The translations under genes and the position numbers were made by a program. A stretch of 64,000 nucleotides of DNA from contig OZ005689.1 of assembly GCA_963930775.1 (NCBI GenBank), positions 6,115,569 to 6,179,568 of the forward strand. The letters run 5' to 3'. Below, piece after piece: positions 24,701 through 33,819 of the stretch. The notes beneath the pieces were generated by a model. The model was not told where the DNA came from and did not search any database. It saw only the letters and a program-made list of their open reading frames with translations. The first letter of the stretch is position 1. Each line of letters opens with the position of its first letter. This DNA is from Cliona cf. orientalis (taxonomy: Eukaryota; Porifera; Demospongiae; Clionaida; Clionaidae).

Positions 24701-26311
24701 TCCTACATCAATGATACAGACCAAATTTGTTATTTACTCTACCCTAACTGTCCTTTTGACTACTGCTTATCAATCAGTCCACCATTTGACCTCAACCAGC
24801 CAAATGGAGCTGACACTCAATGTGCTTTCAACCGGTCATCTCTGTTGTGTGGATCTTGCCAACCTGGCTTCAGCCTCTCTCTCGGTAGTTCACGCTGTCT
24901 CTCATGTCCTAGCTACTGGCCTGCACTACTCATAGCCATCACCATAGTGGCAATTCTAGCTGGTATAGCATTGGTGGCTTTATTGTTACTATTCAATGTA
25001 ACTGTTGGAGTTGGAACTCTAAATGGTCTGATCTTTTATGCCAATATTGTACATGCAAACGAGAGTATTCTACTTCCATTTCAAACAAGAAACTTCATTA
25101 CTATGTTCATATCATGGTTGAATTTAGAAATAGGAATTGACACCTGCTACTTTCCAGGAATGGACACTTACATAAAAACATGGCTACAGTTAGCTTTTCC
25201 TGCCTATGTCATTCTTCTTGTGGTTTTAGTCATTATCATCAGCTCCTATTCTACTAAATTTTCTAACCTCATTGGAAAGAAGAATCCAGTGGCAACTCTG
25301 GCTACACTAATTCTGCTTTCCTATGCTAAGCTACTTCAAATCTCCTTTAAATCTCTATCAGTTGGCATTCTTGAGTATCCCAGTGATAGCCGTAGTGAAA
25401 TGCTGTGGCTCCCTGATGCAACTGTCAAATATCTCTCCGGAAAGCACATTCCTCTATTCATTGCAGCTGTTCTCCTTCTCCTGGTTGGTCTGGTCTACAC
25501 TGCTCTTCTCTTCTCCTGGCAGTGGCTCCTCTACCTTCCAAGGTGGAAAATTTTCAGGTTGTCAAGGAATCCAAAAATACAAACGTTCATTGAAACCTAC
25601 CACAAGCCTTACACTCCCAAGTATCGCTACTGGACTGGACTGCTGCTGATTGTTCGTGTCATCTTGTACATTGTAGCTGCCACAAATGTTTCCAATGACC
25701 CCACTATTGCTCTTATAGCTATCAGCTTTACAGTGTGTTGTATTTTTGCTCTTAGTAGACTCTTTGGCAGCAGATTGTACAAGAAATGGCCAGTGGATGT
25801 ACTTGAGACATCTTTCTACTTGAATATCCTATCCTTTGTAATTATCACCTGGTATTCTCTTGACAGCCCAGCTAGCATCCGCAAAGCAGCTACCACTTCA
25901 GTCATCATCACATTCACTGTACTGCTGCTCATCATCCTCTACCATGTGTACACATACACCTCAGTCTTCTCAAAGATTTATAAGACAAAGCTCGGTATAA
26001 TAATTGACAGACTGTTCACTGACACTGATCCAAAACCGAAACCTGAGCATCACTGGAGCTCACCACCTGACGATGACATTAACCGATTCAACGAACTATT
26101 GGATGTGATTGACTGCCCTGTTAATACTCATGACTATAAAGAGCCAATGAAGCAGCAAGAGCCAGTGAAGCCCACCCAGTCTGTGGTGGAGGTGTACCAA
26201 CCTCTTGATCTTGCAGCACAAGATCCTGAAGAAGTCGCCAACACACTATACGTACCTGGTGCTGCAGAGGCAGCCCAAGTCAAAGAGAAGGAAGCAGTTA
26301 GCCAAGTCTAG
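21761..26311 (+). CDS. secreted/membrane beta-helix protein with 7-8 TM C-terminal region, intronless
   Basis: A single uninterrupted 1516-codon ORF begins with a signal peptide (MSLLTLSLVILCSLNQAASE). Residues about 60-700 hold many degenerate right-handed beta-helix coils, with recurring GGA(I/L), GGVL and N-N/D-N motifs (for example SSSSAITIEASKFHNNSA). These resemble the repeats of chlamydial-type polymorphic outer membrane proteins. A cysteine-rich segment (about 920-1050, with CTCDCHSN and LLCGSCQPGFSLSLG) precedes seven or eight hydrophobic helices at roughly 1051-1082, 1140-1163, 1180-1196, 1231-1260, 1290-1310, 1316-1335, 1351-1367 and 1381-1400. A cytoplasmic tail of about 115 residues is Pro/Glu-rich. 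The architecture suggests a large adhesion or sensing receptor at the cell surface. Lack of introns among intron-rich neighbours suggests a retrocopy origin or a mobile family. It sits between relic pieces of a duplicated ZNHIT2 gene. Function is unknown. Confidence 0.85.
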   Translation: MSLLTLSLVILCSLNQAASEVYYITTNSADLYIMQPCLTLSQFAAISSHSLHSNTTLVFLPGTHHLSNVNLTLSNVDNFVMKSENSTAQIKCISDSAMHFSRSQHIHITNLEFIGCGGNQVRYVEEFVVKDTKFEGHDNSSTALELIETTAQIVNGTFVCNRKGSYRECIEVFDRESGCLFEGFIGGAITAINSTVDISGSRFEDNKADLGGAISTEQESIINMSDNVFISNSASSGGGVLYSSNSTITIKASGFHDNNASNGSGGALASINSAIRIKVSEFHDNSAISGGVLASSSSAITIEASKFHNNSAIYWGGVLASISAIRIKASDLQDYNAFIESLLHSNSSTITIETVASEFYNSVYDGGVLDSSSSTVIIKASEFHDNYAISGGVLHSIHSNIKIETSEFCDNNATNRGGILYFQSTIITIAGSNFTNNISPIGAIIHATSRSVIQHTYGYFLIDNNIADKYAVIYLSDSEFIGNGSGNATVTFSNNLGSFVAFNSNITFNGCTTFVNNQPSQTVSGDFKEGGAITLFQSNVFFDGECNLEYNNAEKGGAIHSTESKLYVNGDVTIAHNTATGNGGGVYLSNSELNCQWESYFELNNNTAVSKGGGLHAIGSSIKAASSFVGWPQYEYAGAIIDMSRNASRYRYLYTGARINITGNAAERGGGLSLEANAKLYILKYDYTTFYNDSNTITFTANSADYGGAIHVDDDTNSGTCASNTETECFFQVLALYSYSSSYLMISTQSIHFSQNHANIFGSILYGGLLDRCAVSPFAEILNKYPRGFKVRGNGIAYFKNVSTPTYVINTNLSVSSDPVRVCLCFNADKNNDCDHQYYTEIKKGQTFTLSVVAIDQNGQPVSATIQTSLHFTKSGLAEGQLARRIPAKCTNLTFNVVSRHVFENLSLYASGGPCKDAELSRATIQIRFLPCSCPIGLQESGMNNTNCTCDCHSNISQYVHQCNSHTGLLFKQPQTRAWISYINDTDQICYLLYPNCPFDYCLSISPPFDLNQPNGADTQCAFNRSSLLCGSCQPGFSLSLGSSRCLSCPSYWPALLIAITIVAILAGIALVALLLLFNVTVGVGTLNGLIFYANIVHANESILLPFQTRNFITMFISWLNLEIGIDTCYFPGMDTYIKTWLQLAFPAYVILLVVLVIIISSYSTKFSNLIGKKNPVATLATLILLSYAKLLQISFKSLSVGILEYPSDSRSEMLWLPDATVKYLSGKHIPLFIAAVLLLLVGLVYTALLFSWQWLLYLPRWKIFRLSRNPKIQTFIETYHKPYTPKYRYWTGLLLIVRVILYIVAATNVSNDPTIALIAISFTVCCIFALSRLFGSRLYKKWPVDVLETSFYLNILSFVIITWYSLDSPASIRKAATTSVIITFTVLLLIILYHVYTYTSVFSKIYKTKLGIIIDRLFTDTDPKPKPEHHWSSPPDDDINRFNELLDVIDCPVNTHDYKEPMKQQEPVKPTQSVVEVYQPLDLAAQDPEEVANTLYVPGAAEAAQVKEKEAVSQV

Positions 26312-27455
26312 CACAAACCTCAAGTAAAATTATAGAAGACTAAACTAGAAACTGAATAGCTGCTGGTACTGGATCGCTTTTTAGAAACTTGTGCTACACT
26401 AGTGTAGCAGCGTGCTAATTTTCTGCATAATAATAATATTATATTATTTAATATCAATGCTATAAGGAATCAAACATTTTTTAAATTAATAGGTCTTCTT
26501 GAGTTGTGTATAAGCAGGAGAAAATCATGTAGTTAGTAGTGTTTCGTGTGATATTATGCGTTAGAAGACTTGTTTTGACTTTATTAATTTTTGTTTTAAT
26601 GCTTTGTGTCAGGCAGGAGCAGGGCCTCTAGAGGTGGACGCTCAGTGCCAGTACTTAACATTGTTGCTACGGAGTGTGTGTTTCGTTAATTTTTACACTC
26701 CGCATTTGTGTAAGGGGTATAGAAAATAATTGGTTGTGTTGTCCAGTGTTCATTGATTATGGATCTTGTTATGTACAGAGATCCTACGAGAATTTAGAAA
26801 AAATTTTGAGAAGTGAAGAAAAATTAAAAGTATAAAGCAAGATTTGAACCTGCTACATTCTGTTCGGCACATAAGTGCCCCAACCACTACACCACCACTG
26901 TTGTCGCTGCTTCCAATCATTATTTTACCCCTTTCATAGACAAACTCTAGAGACTAACCCTGCTACCATTGGCAACCCATCCCCAACCCCCCCCCCAGCC
27001 CCTCCCATGGCATCCATACCACTTATATTAGTTATGTACTCCTGTTATTATACATTATACGCGTGTCTTGTCAACATAATCATCAATAATAGGATATCTA
27101 ATTTGTATAATGCAATAAGTTTAACACTGATTTGATGCATAAAAAATAATATAGCAATTTGGAATAGCTATCAATTGAAATGCATTATACTGTAAAACTA
27201 TGTTTGGCAGGGGGTATAGTAGCTAGCATTTAATCAAAACTATACGTTTGGCAGGGAGTCAAGGCACAAAAACTACATTTGGCAGGAGGTAGTGGCAGGG
27301 AGTGGCATTAAAAAAAACCCTATGTTTGGCATGCTTAGACAAACTACGGGTCGAGGCTTTCAAACAAAACTTGGCCTCCCCTGAAATAGATAATTCGGGC
27401 GGGGGGTTGCTCTCCTAAATAAACCTTGACTCTAGACTTCCATCATTGTTGTTAC
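26312..27455. other. 3' region of the beta-helix gene, nothing coding
   Basis: AT-rich sequence with one tRNA-like segment (26838-26905) and a run of TTTGGCAGG-containing short direct repeats (about 27205-27325). No polyadenylation signal could be assigned with confidence. Confidence 0.45.
26838..26905 (-). repeat. tRNA-like segment, probable SINE or tRNA relic
   Basis: On the minus strand TGGTGTAGTGG (A box) is followed by GGTTCAAATCT (B box). A plausible T arm is present (GCAGG, 7-base loop, CTTGC). The anticodon arm is not convincing, so a decayed tRNA or a tRNA-derived SINE head is more likely than an active tRNA. Confidence 0.4.
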
Positions 27456-27714
27456 CTTTTACAGTGGGCACCTTTGCTGTTACAGTAGTATCAGCTGCTG
27501 CCTTGCTGGCACTACTGCTGCCGCTGCTGTTTCCATAGATCTTTGCCTCTTCTGTCATAGCGATCTTTTTCAGACGAACCAGTGTCTCCATTACCAGAAG
27601 ATAAGCGATACCTACATTATATTAGTATATAAAAAGTGGCTAAATTTATCTACCTACTCAGACTGCCAATCCTAAACCCACGGAGCAACCATTCCATTGC
27701 CTGCTCAGGTGAGC
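27456..27714 (-). pseudogene. two orphan exons of an unidentified gene
   Basis: Exon 27714-27658 (57 bp) and exon 27611-27456 (156 bp) have AG/GT borders, are both phase 1, and join across a 46-bp intron. The joined peptide is continuous: it begins SPEQAMEWLLRGFRIGSL, runs through AYLLVMETLVRLKKIAMTEE, then becomes Ser/Ala-rich. I find no further exons on either side. It may be a fragment carried by a duplication, or part of a gene with exons I missed. No family is recognised. Confidence 0.4.
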
Positions 27715-27904
27715 CTAAAGGGAGAGCCACTTAAGTGCATAGTCTCAAGTGTCACATACAGGAATATGGAAAAGTTAAAAAAAAAGCTTATCTCCAATAA
27801 ATCTTAGAGGAAGGGCACTCCAATCAGGGATTCATACAAGATTATTGGTTACGGTTCTCCTTTGGAGGAAGTAGACATATTCCTATCATTCTAGGAATTG
27901 ATTG

Positions 27905-28680
27905 TTATTATAATACTTCTCACAGAGTAGGCTATAGGCACCTTAAGTGGCTCTAGATCTGCCTTTTGCAGGGATTAGAGCCGGCAATGCAAATCGATGG
28001 TTGCCCCTTATAGGTTTAGGATTGTTAGTGGAAGATAAACTCACTGAAGTTTCATGAACTTCCAATGGGGTTACTAATTTTGTAGAATAATAAAGATTCT
28101 GTGGTGCTGTAGTACAATATTATGGCTGCTATCAACTCAGATAATAATATTATTATGAATGAATGTGAAGTCCTCCATCTATAACTATCATGTAGCTATG
28201 TACTCTCAGCTTTTAGTAACAAAAAATTTGGCTCAGTCAGGTCATCAATGGTTGCTTGGATGTTTCAGAATAAGTATCTAGATCTGTTCAGCTCAAATGA
28301 AGCTTGTCTCTCAGCGTTCAAGGATGTCAGCTCTATCTTATATCACCAACAATCACATGACTATCATGTGATCCAGATGTACATGAATTGCTGGACTCGG
28401 CAAAAGCCCAACTAAAATCCACCAGTAAAGGTAAAGAAATAATTTCCACAGTTTCCTATTCTTGGTATGTGCTACCTTAATTACATGTACAATGTCATGT
28501 AGTTGCACTTTGTTTTATGGGCATACTCAGATGTTCTCTCTTCTCTTTCTCATCCACTTTTGTTAGAAACAGAAAGTAAAGCGATTGAAGAAGAGAGGAA
28601 GCAAGAGAGGGAGCAGGGAGCGGACAGGAGGAAGCTAAAGGAGGCAAGTGAGACTAAGAAATTTATTGAAGAACAGATGT
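27905..28680 (+). pseudogene. ZNHIT2 relic: intron 8, exon 9 and exon 11
   Basis: Bases 27905-28190 match ZNHIT2 intron 8. Bases 28268-28431 match exon 9 (AAGGATGTCAGCTCTATCTT) but carry a 14-base deletion near 28378. Bases 28566-28680 match exon 11 (AAGAAGAGAGGAAGCAAGAG). Exon 10 and its flanks are deleted, so no product is possible. Together with 19197-19506 this is the remains of one duplicated ZNHIT2 gene, now split by about 8.4 kb of inserted DNA. Confidence 0.88.
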
Positions 28681-28684
28681 GATT

Positions 28685-28930
28685 ATTGTCCCACGGGTGT
28701 CCTGAATACAAGGGTTCCACTGTATCCTAAGCATATTCTACTCACACTCTGTCGGGTGTTACAGCGCTGCTCCACTTTTATATGTATCAACTACCTATTG
28801 GACATTCCCTACCCCTTGATCCCTCCTTTAAAAATCTATCATCACTCACTCTTTTCTTATGTCCTCTTGTAGCTAGTAGCTGTGATAATATCTGGTATGG
28901 AAAATCCCATGGTGTTCAATATTTTACTGT
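28685..28930 (-). pseudogene. relic of the Calx-gene FN3 exon and its 3' flank
   Basis: GTCCTCTTGTAGCTAGTAGC at 28861 and ATATCTGGTATGGAAAATCCC follow the end of the FN3 exon in Calx genes A (15852) and B (41201). The preceding Tc1-like MITE end and CTCACTCTTTTCTTA tract also match 41100-41200. Only the last 50 or so bases of the exon remain. Confidence 0.65.
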
Positions 28931-29069
28931 AACACTGTAGAGTTCATTTTGCTACGCACCTATGATGTCGTTCTACCAGATACTACATAGTTCAACACTC
29001 TTATCTAAATCTATACTCTTGGCTATTTAGCTTGCAAATGTGTGTGGAGTATATGCAATAATAATGTAC

Positions 29070-29410
29070 TGTTACATATCAAAACAGACCAATTTGTGTG
29101 TATTACTCACTGCAAGCTTACTCAATTGGAACTATGTGCGTTACATGAAGCATTGTCTATCTGTTCAAACATACCTTTTTTTACTCAATTGAAACTATAG
29201 CTATATTAGCTATTTCAACAGACTAACAATTCAATACCGTAATGATCCCCGCTTGAAATTTTAGACCTCTCTAGCAACATTTCATTAATTTTAAGATCCA
29301 TTCTTAAGAATCTTTTAGTGATCTGGTGCTCTGTGGTATATTGGACATGTATGAAAAATTGGGAGTAAATTAACTGGGGTTCTATGCATGCACCTGACAC
29401 ACTGTAGGAT
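29070..29410. repeat. Calx intron segment duplicated at 44895-45230
   Basis: AACAGACCAATTTGTGTGTA, CTTACTCAATTGGAACTA and CTAGCAACATTTCATTAATT recur in the same order within an intron of Calx gene B. It is non-coding and further evidence that a block-2 Calx gene once lay here. Confidence 0.8.
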
Positions 29411-29463
29411 AGGTGTGTACTGCATGCTTAGACGATTATGTAAGTAACTACATAATATTATTA

Positions 29464-29600
29464 GTTAGACACTGTTTAGGAGGTTTCTACGTGATTTAGA
29501 AGACCGAAGGGCTCTATGTAGAATCCCGAGTGCAGCGAGGGTTCTACAGAGTCCTGAGGTCTTCTAAATCACATGGAAACCTCCTAAACAGTGCATGTCC
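29464..29600. mobile_element. hairpin element of about 130 bp
   Basis: CACTGTTTAGGAGGTTTC pairs with GAAACCTCCTAAACAGTG, and GATTTAGAAGACC pairs with GGTCTTCTAAATC. The inner GTAGAATCCCGAG and GAGGGTTCTAC also pair. The whole unit is nearly one stem-loop, probably a MITE. It is non-coding. Confidence 0.75.
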
Positions 29601-30736
29601 AACAAGTTTAGATGGTAATAGTAAAACCGTACTATAATAGCCCAAGGATACAAAGTTGTAGGGGTTCTATCAGACTTGTAGGGGTACTATCACATATAGA
29701 TACCTGCTAACGACCAATCAGATTGCAGTATTTGTTACAACTATGATCTAATGTTCAGTAACATGCCCCCAGACCCACAAAGATTTGTGGTGGGTATGCA
29801 CATAGTCTGCCACTAGGGGTAGGTAAATCTTGCTAATTTTTTGGCCTATAATGCTATTCTCAAATGCTCAAAAAATCCCTAGTAATGCTCCAGAAGTGCA
29901 CCTATAATTCCTAATACATTGCCCATTCAATTTTATTCTTGAGTTGTACCGACTATAATGTTAATAAAACCGATATAAAACATAAGGAGACTATCGTTGA
30001 GTGTAGCCATTTTAGTGCTCAGATTTGAAAGTGGGCACCAGCTGATTGATCAATCCTTTACCAGTCCATAACATGTAGTCCAGGTGTTGTGATAAAGCCT
30101 CAATTTACTTGTGTTGAACAGCTAGCTACCTGCCTAAAATTCTCAAAATTATGCCAGTAGATGCCTATAGCTAATGCTAGCATAATTCTCTTACACACAC
30201 TTGTTATGCTCAAAATGATGCCGGCATAATTTACCTACCCCTATCTGCCACACGATTACCATTCCCAGCCACCCTACTCCAAAATATCTTCTTACGCCAC
30301 TGTTACAGTATCTGATAGTGTTAAAATCAGATGGGTACGTATACAATTCTATGTTGACAGTCAAGCACTGGCATACTTGTTACTGTCTGTGGCATTGTAG
30401 TAATTAAGAAGTGTATACTGTGGGTAAGTACCTTGATAGGCCAGGTAAACAATGTAACTACACAATCATGCAAGTGTGGATCCACTAGCTGGCATATGGT
30501 TTGGGTACATATTATATACAACTCTTCCTGATCACTTTAAAAAGTTGTTACACACTTGAAAGGATTAACTTGGAATAATATTAACTTAAAGATTCTATGT
30601 TAGCTATAATATCTATTATAGGAAAGTAGAAAATATATAAGTAGCTACACAAATTTTGTACATAGCCTTGTAAACAGAAACGTGTATTATACACATTGGA
30701 TGCAGAAATAAGAAAATTTCAAATTAATTTAGTAGG
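29601..30736. other. intergenic DNA 3' of the SRCR gene
   Basis: AT-rich, with no exon, RNA gene or complete mobile element recognised. Around 29820-30240 a diffuse repeat with CTCAAAA and TGCCRGYATAATT occurs. Confidence 0.5.
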
Positions 30737-31199
30737 CTATAATAATATTATAATGAGAAATATCCAAATGGTAATAAGAAAGTTCAAAATTGATAATTGT
30801 GGTAATGGATATGACTCTAAGTTCTGGGTGACCGTATTACCTGAACCCTCGTGATCAATCGTACTGAAAAGGAATGTCAAACCATGATTATCATGGATAT
30901 TGTTGAAAAGTAAGTGATTATTACCCTTGACTAGTTGTGGACAGATGACTCCAGCTCCAAGGTTTAAACATATATGGCTGCCATCTTGAGGACACTGAGA
31001 GATAGTCTTCTCAGTACCAACACAGTTAGCTTCGTTGATAACTGTTGGTGGTGGATCTGACCCTGCTTTTGTGTCAATTGCCACCACACTCCCCACTGCA
31101 TGTTGCAAAGTACGTACTTTGAATTAAATACAATGTCATACAGTTAATGGCTGAAAGAAATCCATAAGGAAAATTAACTCGCCTTTTACAGTGTATCCC

Positions 31200-31300
31200 A
31201 GTTGGCGATATATCAACTCGCCTTCTACAGTGTATCCCAGTTGGCGACATATCAACTCGCCTTCTACATAATATCCCAGTTGGCGACATATCACCTTAGC
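31200..31300. repeat. 39-bp tandem repeat across the SRCR3 exon 6 end
   Basis: About three copies of a unit encoding [13 protein letters not shown] occur in the open frame. Each unit contains AAGGCGAGTT, which resembles a GC-type splice donor at phase 1, the phase the next exon needs. The gene may therefore have up to three alternative donors 39 bp apart. Confidence 0.75.
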
Positions 31301-31637
31301 ATCATTGGTATCCCAGGAGTCATAGCACACCAGACCCCATCGACCTCCACTGCAATATTCAACTCGTCCTTCATTCTCCATGTCTCCAGGAAGGTGAATC
31401 AACCTCACATCAGTATCATTGCATTCTATATATACATGAAGATACAATGCATTATTAATTCCTAGTTGATTGATTCTTTTACCTCTAGTACGAACACAAA
31501 GTGCTCCAGCATCCTCTGAATGGCTACAATACTCCACAACAGGTAGACGATCACACTGACCAAGGCTAGGATCAGTAACTCGACATCTCAAACCATCCAG
31601 AACAATTGGAGTCTGGATATTCTTGACTTGTGGTACT

Positions 31638-31994
31638 CAGTGGCGGATCCAGGGGGGGTGCATGGGGTGCTATTGCACCCCCCTTGGGCTAGACACTGAG
31701 TCAGCAATTAGCCTGTTGCACTGGCATGATGCTGCTGCCTAGTGAATCTCACTCACTATTAATTATACAAACCATTTTCTGTTGATATCATATCATAACT
31801 AGACGAACACAAACGATGATCGACAGTCTTCTCCGTCCATGAACTGTGGCTAAAATTTCTATTTAAAGAGCACCGCCACGCCCAATTGTGGGCGTGGCTC
31901 ATTAAAAAGGGGCGTGGTCCAAAATTTTTCGCGCGCTTCGCGCGCATTCTTTCATCTGAGCACCCCCATTCCAGAGATCCTGGATCCGCCCCTG
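31638..31994. mobile_element. MITE with CAGTGGCGGATCCAGG termini, in an SRCR exon
   Basis: Starts CAGTGGCGGATCCAGGGGGG and ends CCTGGATCCGCCCCTG, an inverted pair. The 5-bp repeat GTACT lies directly on both sides (31633-31637 and 31995-31999). The interior is GC-rich at its ends (GCGCGCTTCGCGCGC hairpin near 31930). No transposase is encoded. CAGNGGCGGATCCAG ends are common in animal MITEs, but I do not assign a superfamily. Confidence 0.88.
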
Positions 31995-33033
31995 GTACTT
32001 CATCAAGAACCTGTGGATCTTTGAAGAGAAGCATTATTATTAAACTTACGTTAGTCTAAGAATTCACTAATTACCATATAATGGATCCACATTCAATCCA
32101 AGTTGTTGGCACACAACAGCAACATCAGCAATACTCCACCTGAAGTTACACACTGTTCCCCAGAGTCCACCAAGACAGTACTCCACCCGGCCTGCAGTGG
32201 CAGCATAGTTATCTCCATCCACCAGCCTCACAGAACCGTCTCCGCAGTCTAGTATTAATAGGTGGTGAATAGTACTAATAGTTATCTAATTGTTTGTACT
32301 TAATATAAAAATACCTTGGGACCGCTGACAAATTATTCCAATATCTTGATGGTGATCACAGTCATGTACTCCAATGCCACCGTGAGTGCAGTTTAATAGA
32401 CTTGATTCATTACCAACGCATCGGACATCGTCAAGGTGAATGGATTTGAATGAACCTCCGCCACCAAAGAACACACCAGTTATTATCTCGGGTAGCACTA
32501 TAGTGTATTATACACAAGATAATCACCATTATTAGTTATGACGTCAAAACATATTGGCTCTTCTATTAGCTATAGTCTTACTGGTCAGACTCTTTTCCCC
32601 ATCTTGTAAATGACTATAAGATTATACAAATCTAGCTAGTGAAACTACCTAATTTGTTTCATAATTCTATTCAAAGTACTCTCTACTTTCTGAGAATCCT
32701 AGTTGCTTGCACACCACTTCTGTAGCATGTCTGTCGAATACATCATTGACCCCGTCATTACATACAGTGCCCCAATAATCATTGACACAAATTTCCAGTC
32801 GGCCCTCAGTCATATTATTGACACTGCCAACCAGTCTCACATCTCCTGTGTTTCCACACATTTCTGTATAGATTTTATAGTAATGAACAAGCCAAGTACT
32901 TAATATCATGCATGTATGGTACAGGTAACTCTTATTAAATTTTATAGATGGTCCCCTCACCTTGAGACAATACACTTGTGGTGATGATTTGAGCCAGCAA
33001 TGCAAAGAAATATAAACCAGTGGTAGATACCAT

Positions 33034-33316
33034 GATACAGTAGTTAGCTAGCTACATGAGACCTCTCAACATAAGTTAGGTAGAGTAGCTTGCTTGTATG
33101 CACAAGATAGATCTAGTCACTTGCAGAATGAAGGCTGTAGTTTGTGATGGGCTTATTTTAACCAGGAAACGGAAAACGGAAACGGAAGAGCTGAAATTGG
33201 GAAATGGTCGTCAACATTAGTTGCGCTAATGGCTTCTTTTGCGCATGCGCGATCTGTGTGGCGCTAGAGATATTATAGCACATTAAATTTTATCAGAATC
33301 GAGCTAGGCTACATGC
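33034..33316. promoter_or_regulatory. SRCR gene 5' region up to the transposon
   Basis: Holds the presumed SRCR promoter. A purine-rich GGAAACGGAAAACGGAAACGG stretch (about 33168-33190) and a TGCGCATGCGC palindrome (33241) are the only notable motifs. The 9-bp transposon target duplication GCTACATGC occupies 33308-33316. Confidence 0.4.
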
Positions 33317-33411
33317 TAGCCTCGTCCCCAGGCCCCCTCTCGATCTCCCAGCTTTTAATGTTGCACGCAAAAAGCGGGAGGAGAGGAGGGCCTGGTACGC
33401 GACGTCACGCA
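33317..33411 (+). repeat. left TIR of the helicase transposon
   Basis: Base-for-base inverted copy of 39495-39589 over 95 bp. It contains an internal sub-palindrome in which CCCAGGCCC near the tip pairs with GAGGGCCTGG near the base, so a single TIR can fold on itself. Confidence 0.95.
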
Positions 33412-33819
33412 TGAAACGTCATCAATAAATGAACGTGGGCGGGGCGGCGCAGCGCTAACCACAAAAATGCATTCCAAATGACGCCACCCACGTACTTTTG
33501 GATGTTGCCGCGTGTGGATTTACCGGGAAGATCGCGGCATTTGGCGGTACTGGATGATCGACTCAAAGGCCTGTGTCCTTCGCTCAAAAGAAGATACTAA
33601 TCGAGGTAAGTAGTACTACTAATGTAAATAACGGGTCCAGTGATGATGAGACTTGGTAAAATGAGCGCTACTACTGTGTAGCGCTCGCGCTATGTTGGTC
33701 CATTTGGCTTGGCATGCTTGGGGGCCCGGCTAAATCACGTGTGTACCTGATCAGCTGGTATGATCGAAGGTTTTTGGCGGTGAAATTGAATTTTCGAATT
33801 TGCTCCTGTCAGCTGCAAG

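Larger units (their letters stand above)
30737..33033 (-). pseudogene. three-SRCR-domain membrane protein, exon 5 interrupted by a MITE
   Basis: SRCR domains are extracellular Cys-rich modules of scavenger and adhesion receptors. Exons: 33033-32961 (signal peptide, MVSTTGLYFFALLAQIITTS), 32863-32687, 32497-32315, 32248-32075, 32018-31483, 31425 to about 31290, and 31095-30737. All clear junctions are phase 1. SRCR1 spans exons 2-3 (GRLEICVNDYWGTVCND; VVCKQLGF; CTHGGIGVHDC), SRCR2 exons 4-5, and SRCR3 exons 6-7. Exon 7 ends in a hydrophobic helix (ILNFLITIWIFLIIILL), so the protein is probably membrane anchored. Exon 5 holds a 357-bp element at 31638-31994 flanked by a 5-bp duplication and introduces an in-frame stop. 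Removing element plus one duplication leaves 174 bp, in frame. Exon 6 carries a 39-bp tandem repeat over its probable donor. On this haplotype the gene is broken unless the element is spliced out. Confidence 0.82.

Noticed and set aside
31759..32034. 91-codon minus-strand ORF containing ARG/HIS-rich sequence
   Set aside because: It is SRCR exon 5 reading into the inserted MITE until a stop, not a separate gene.
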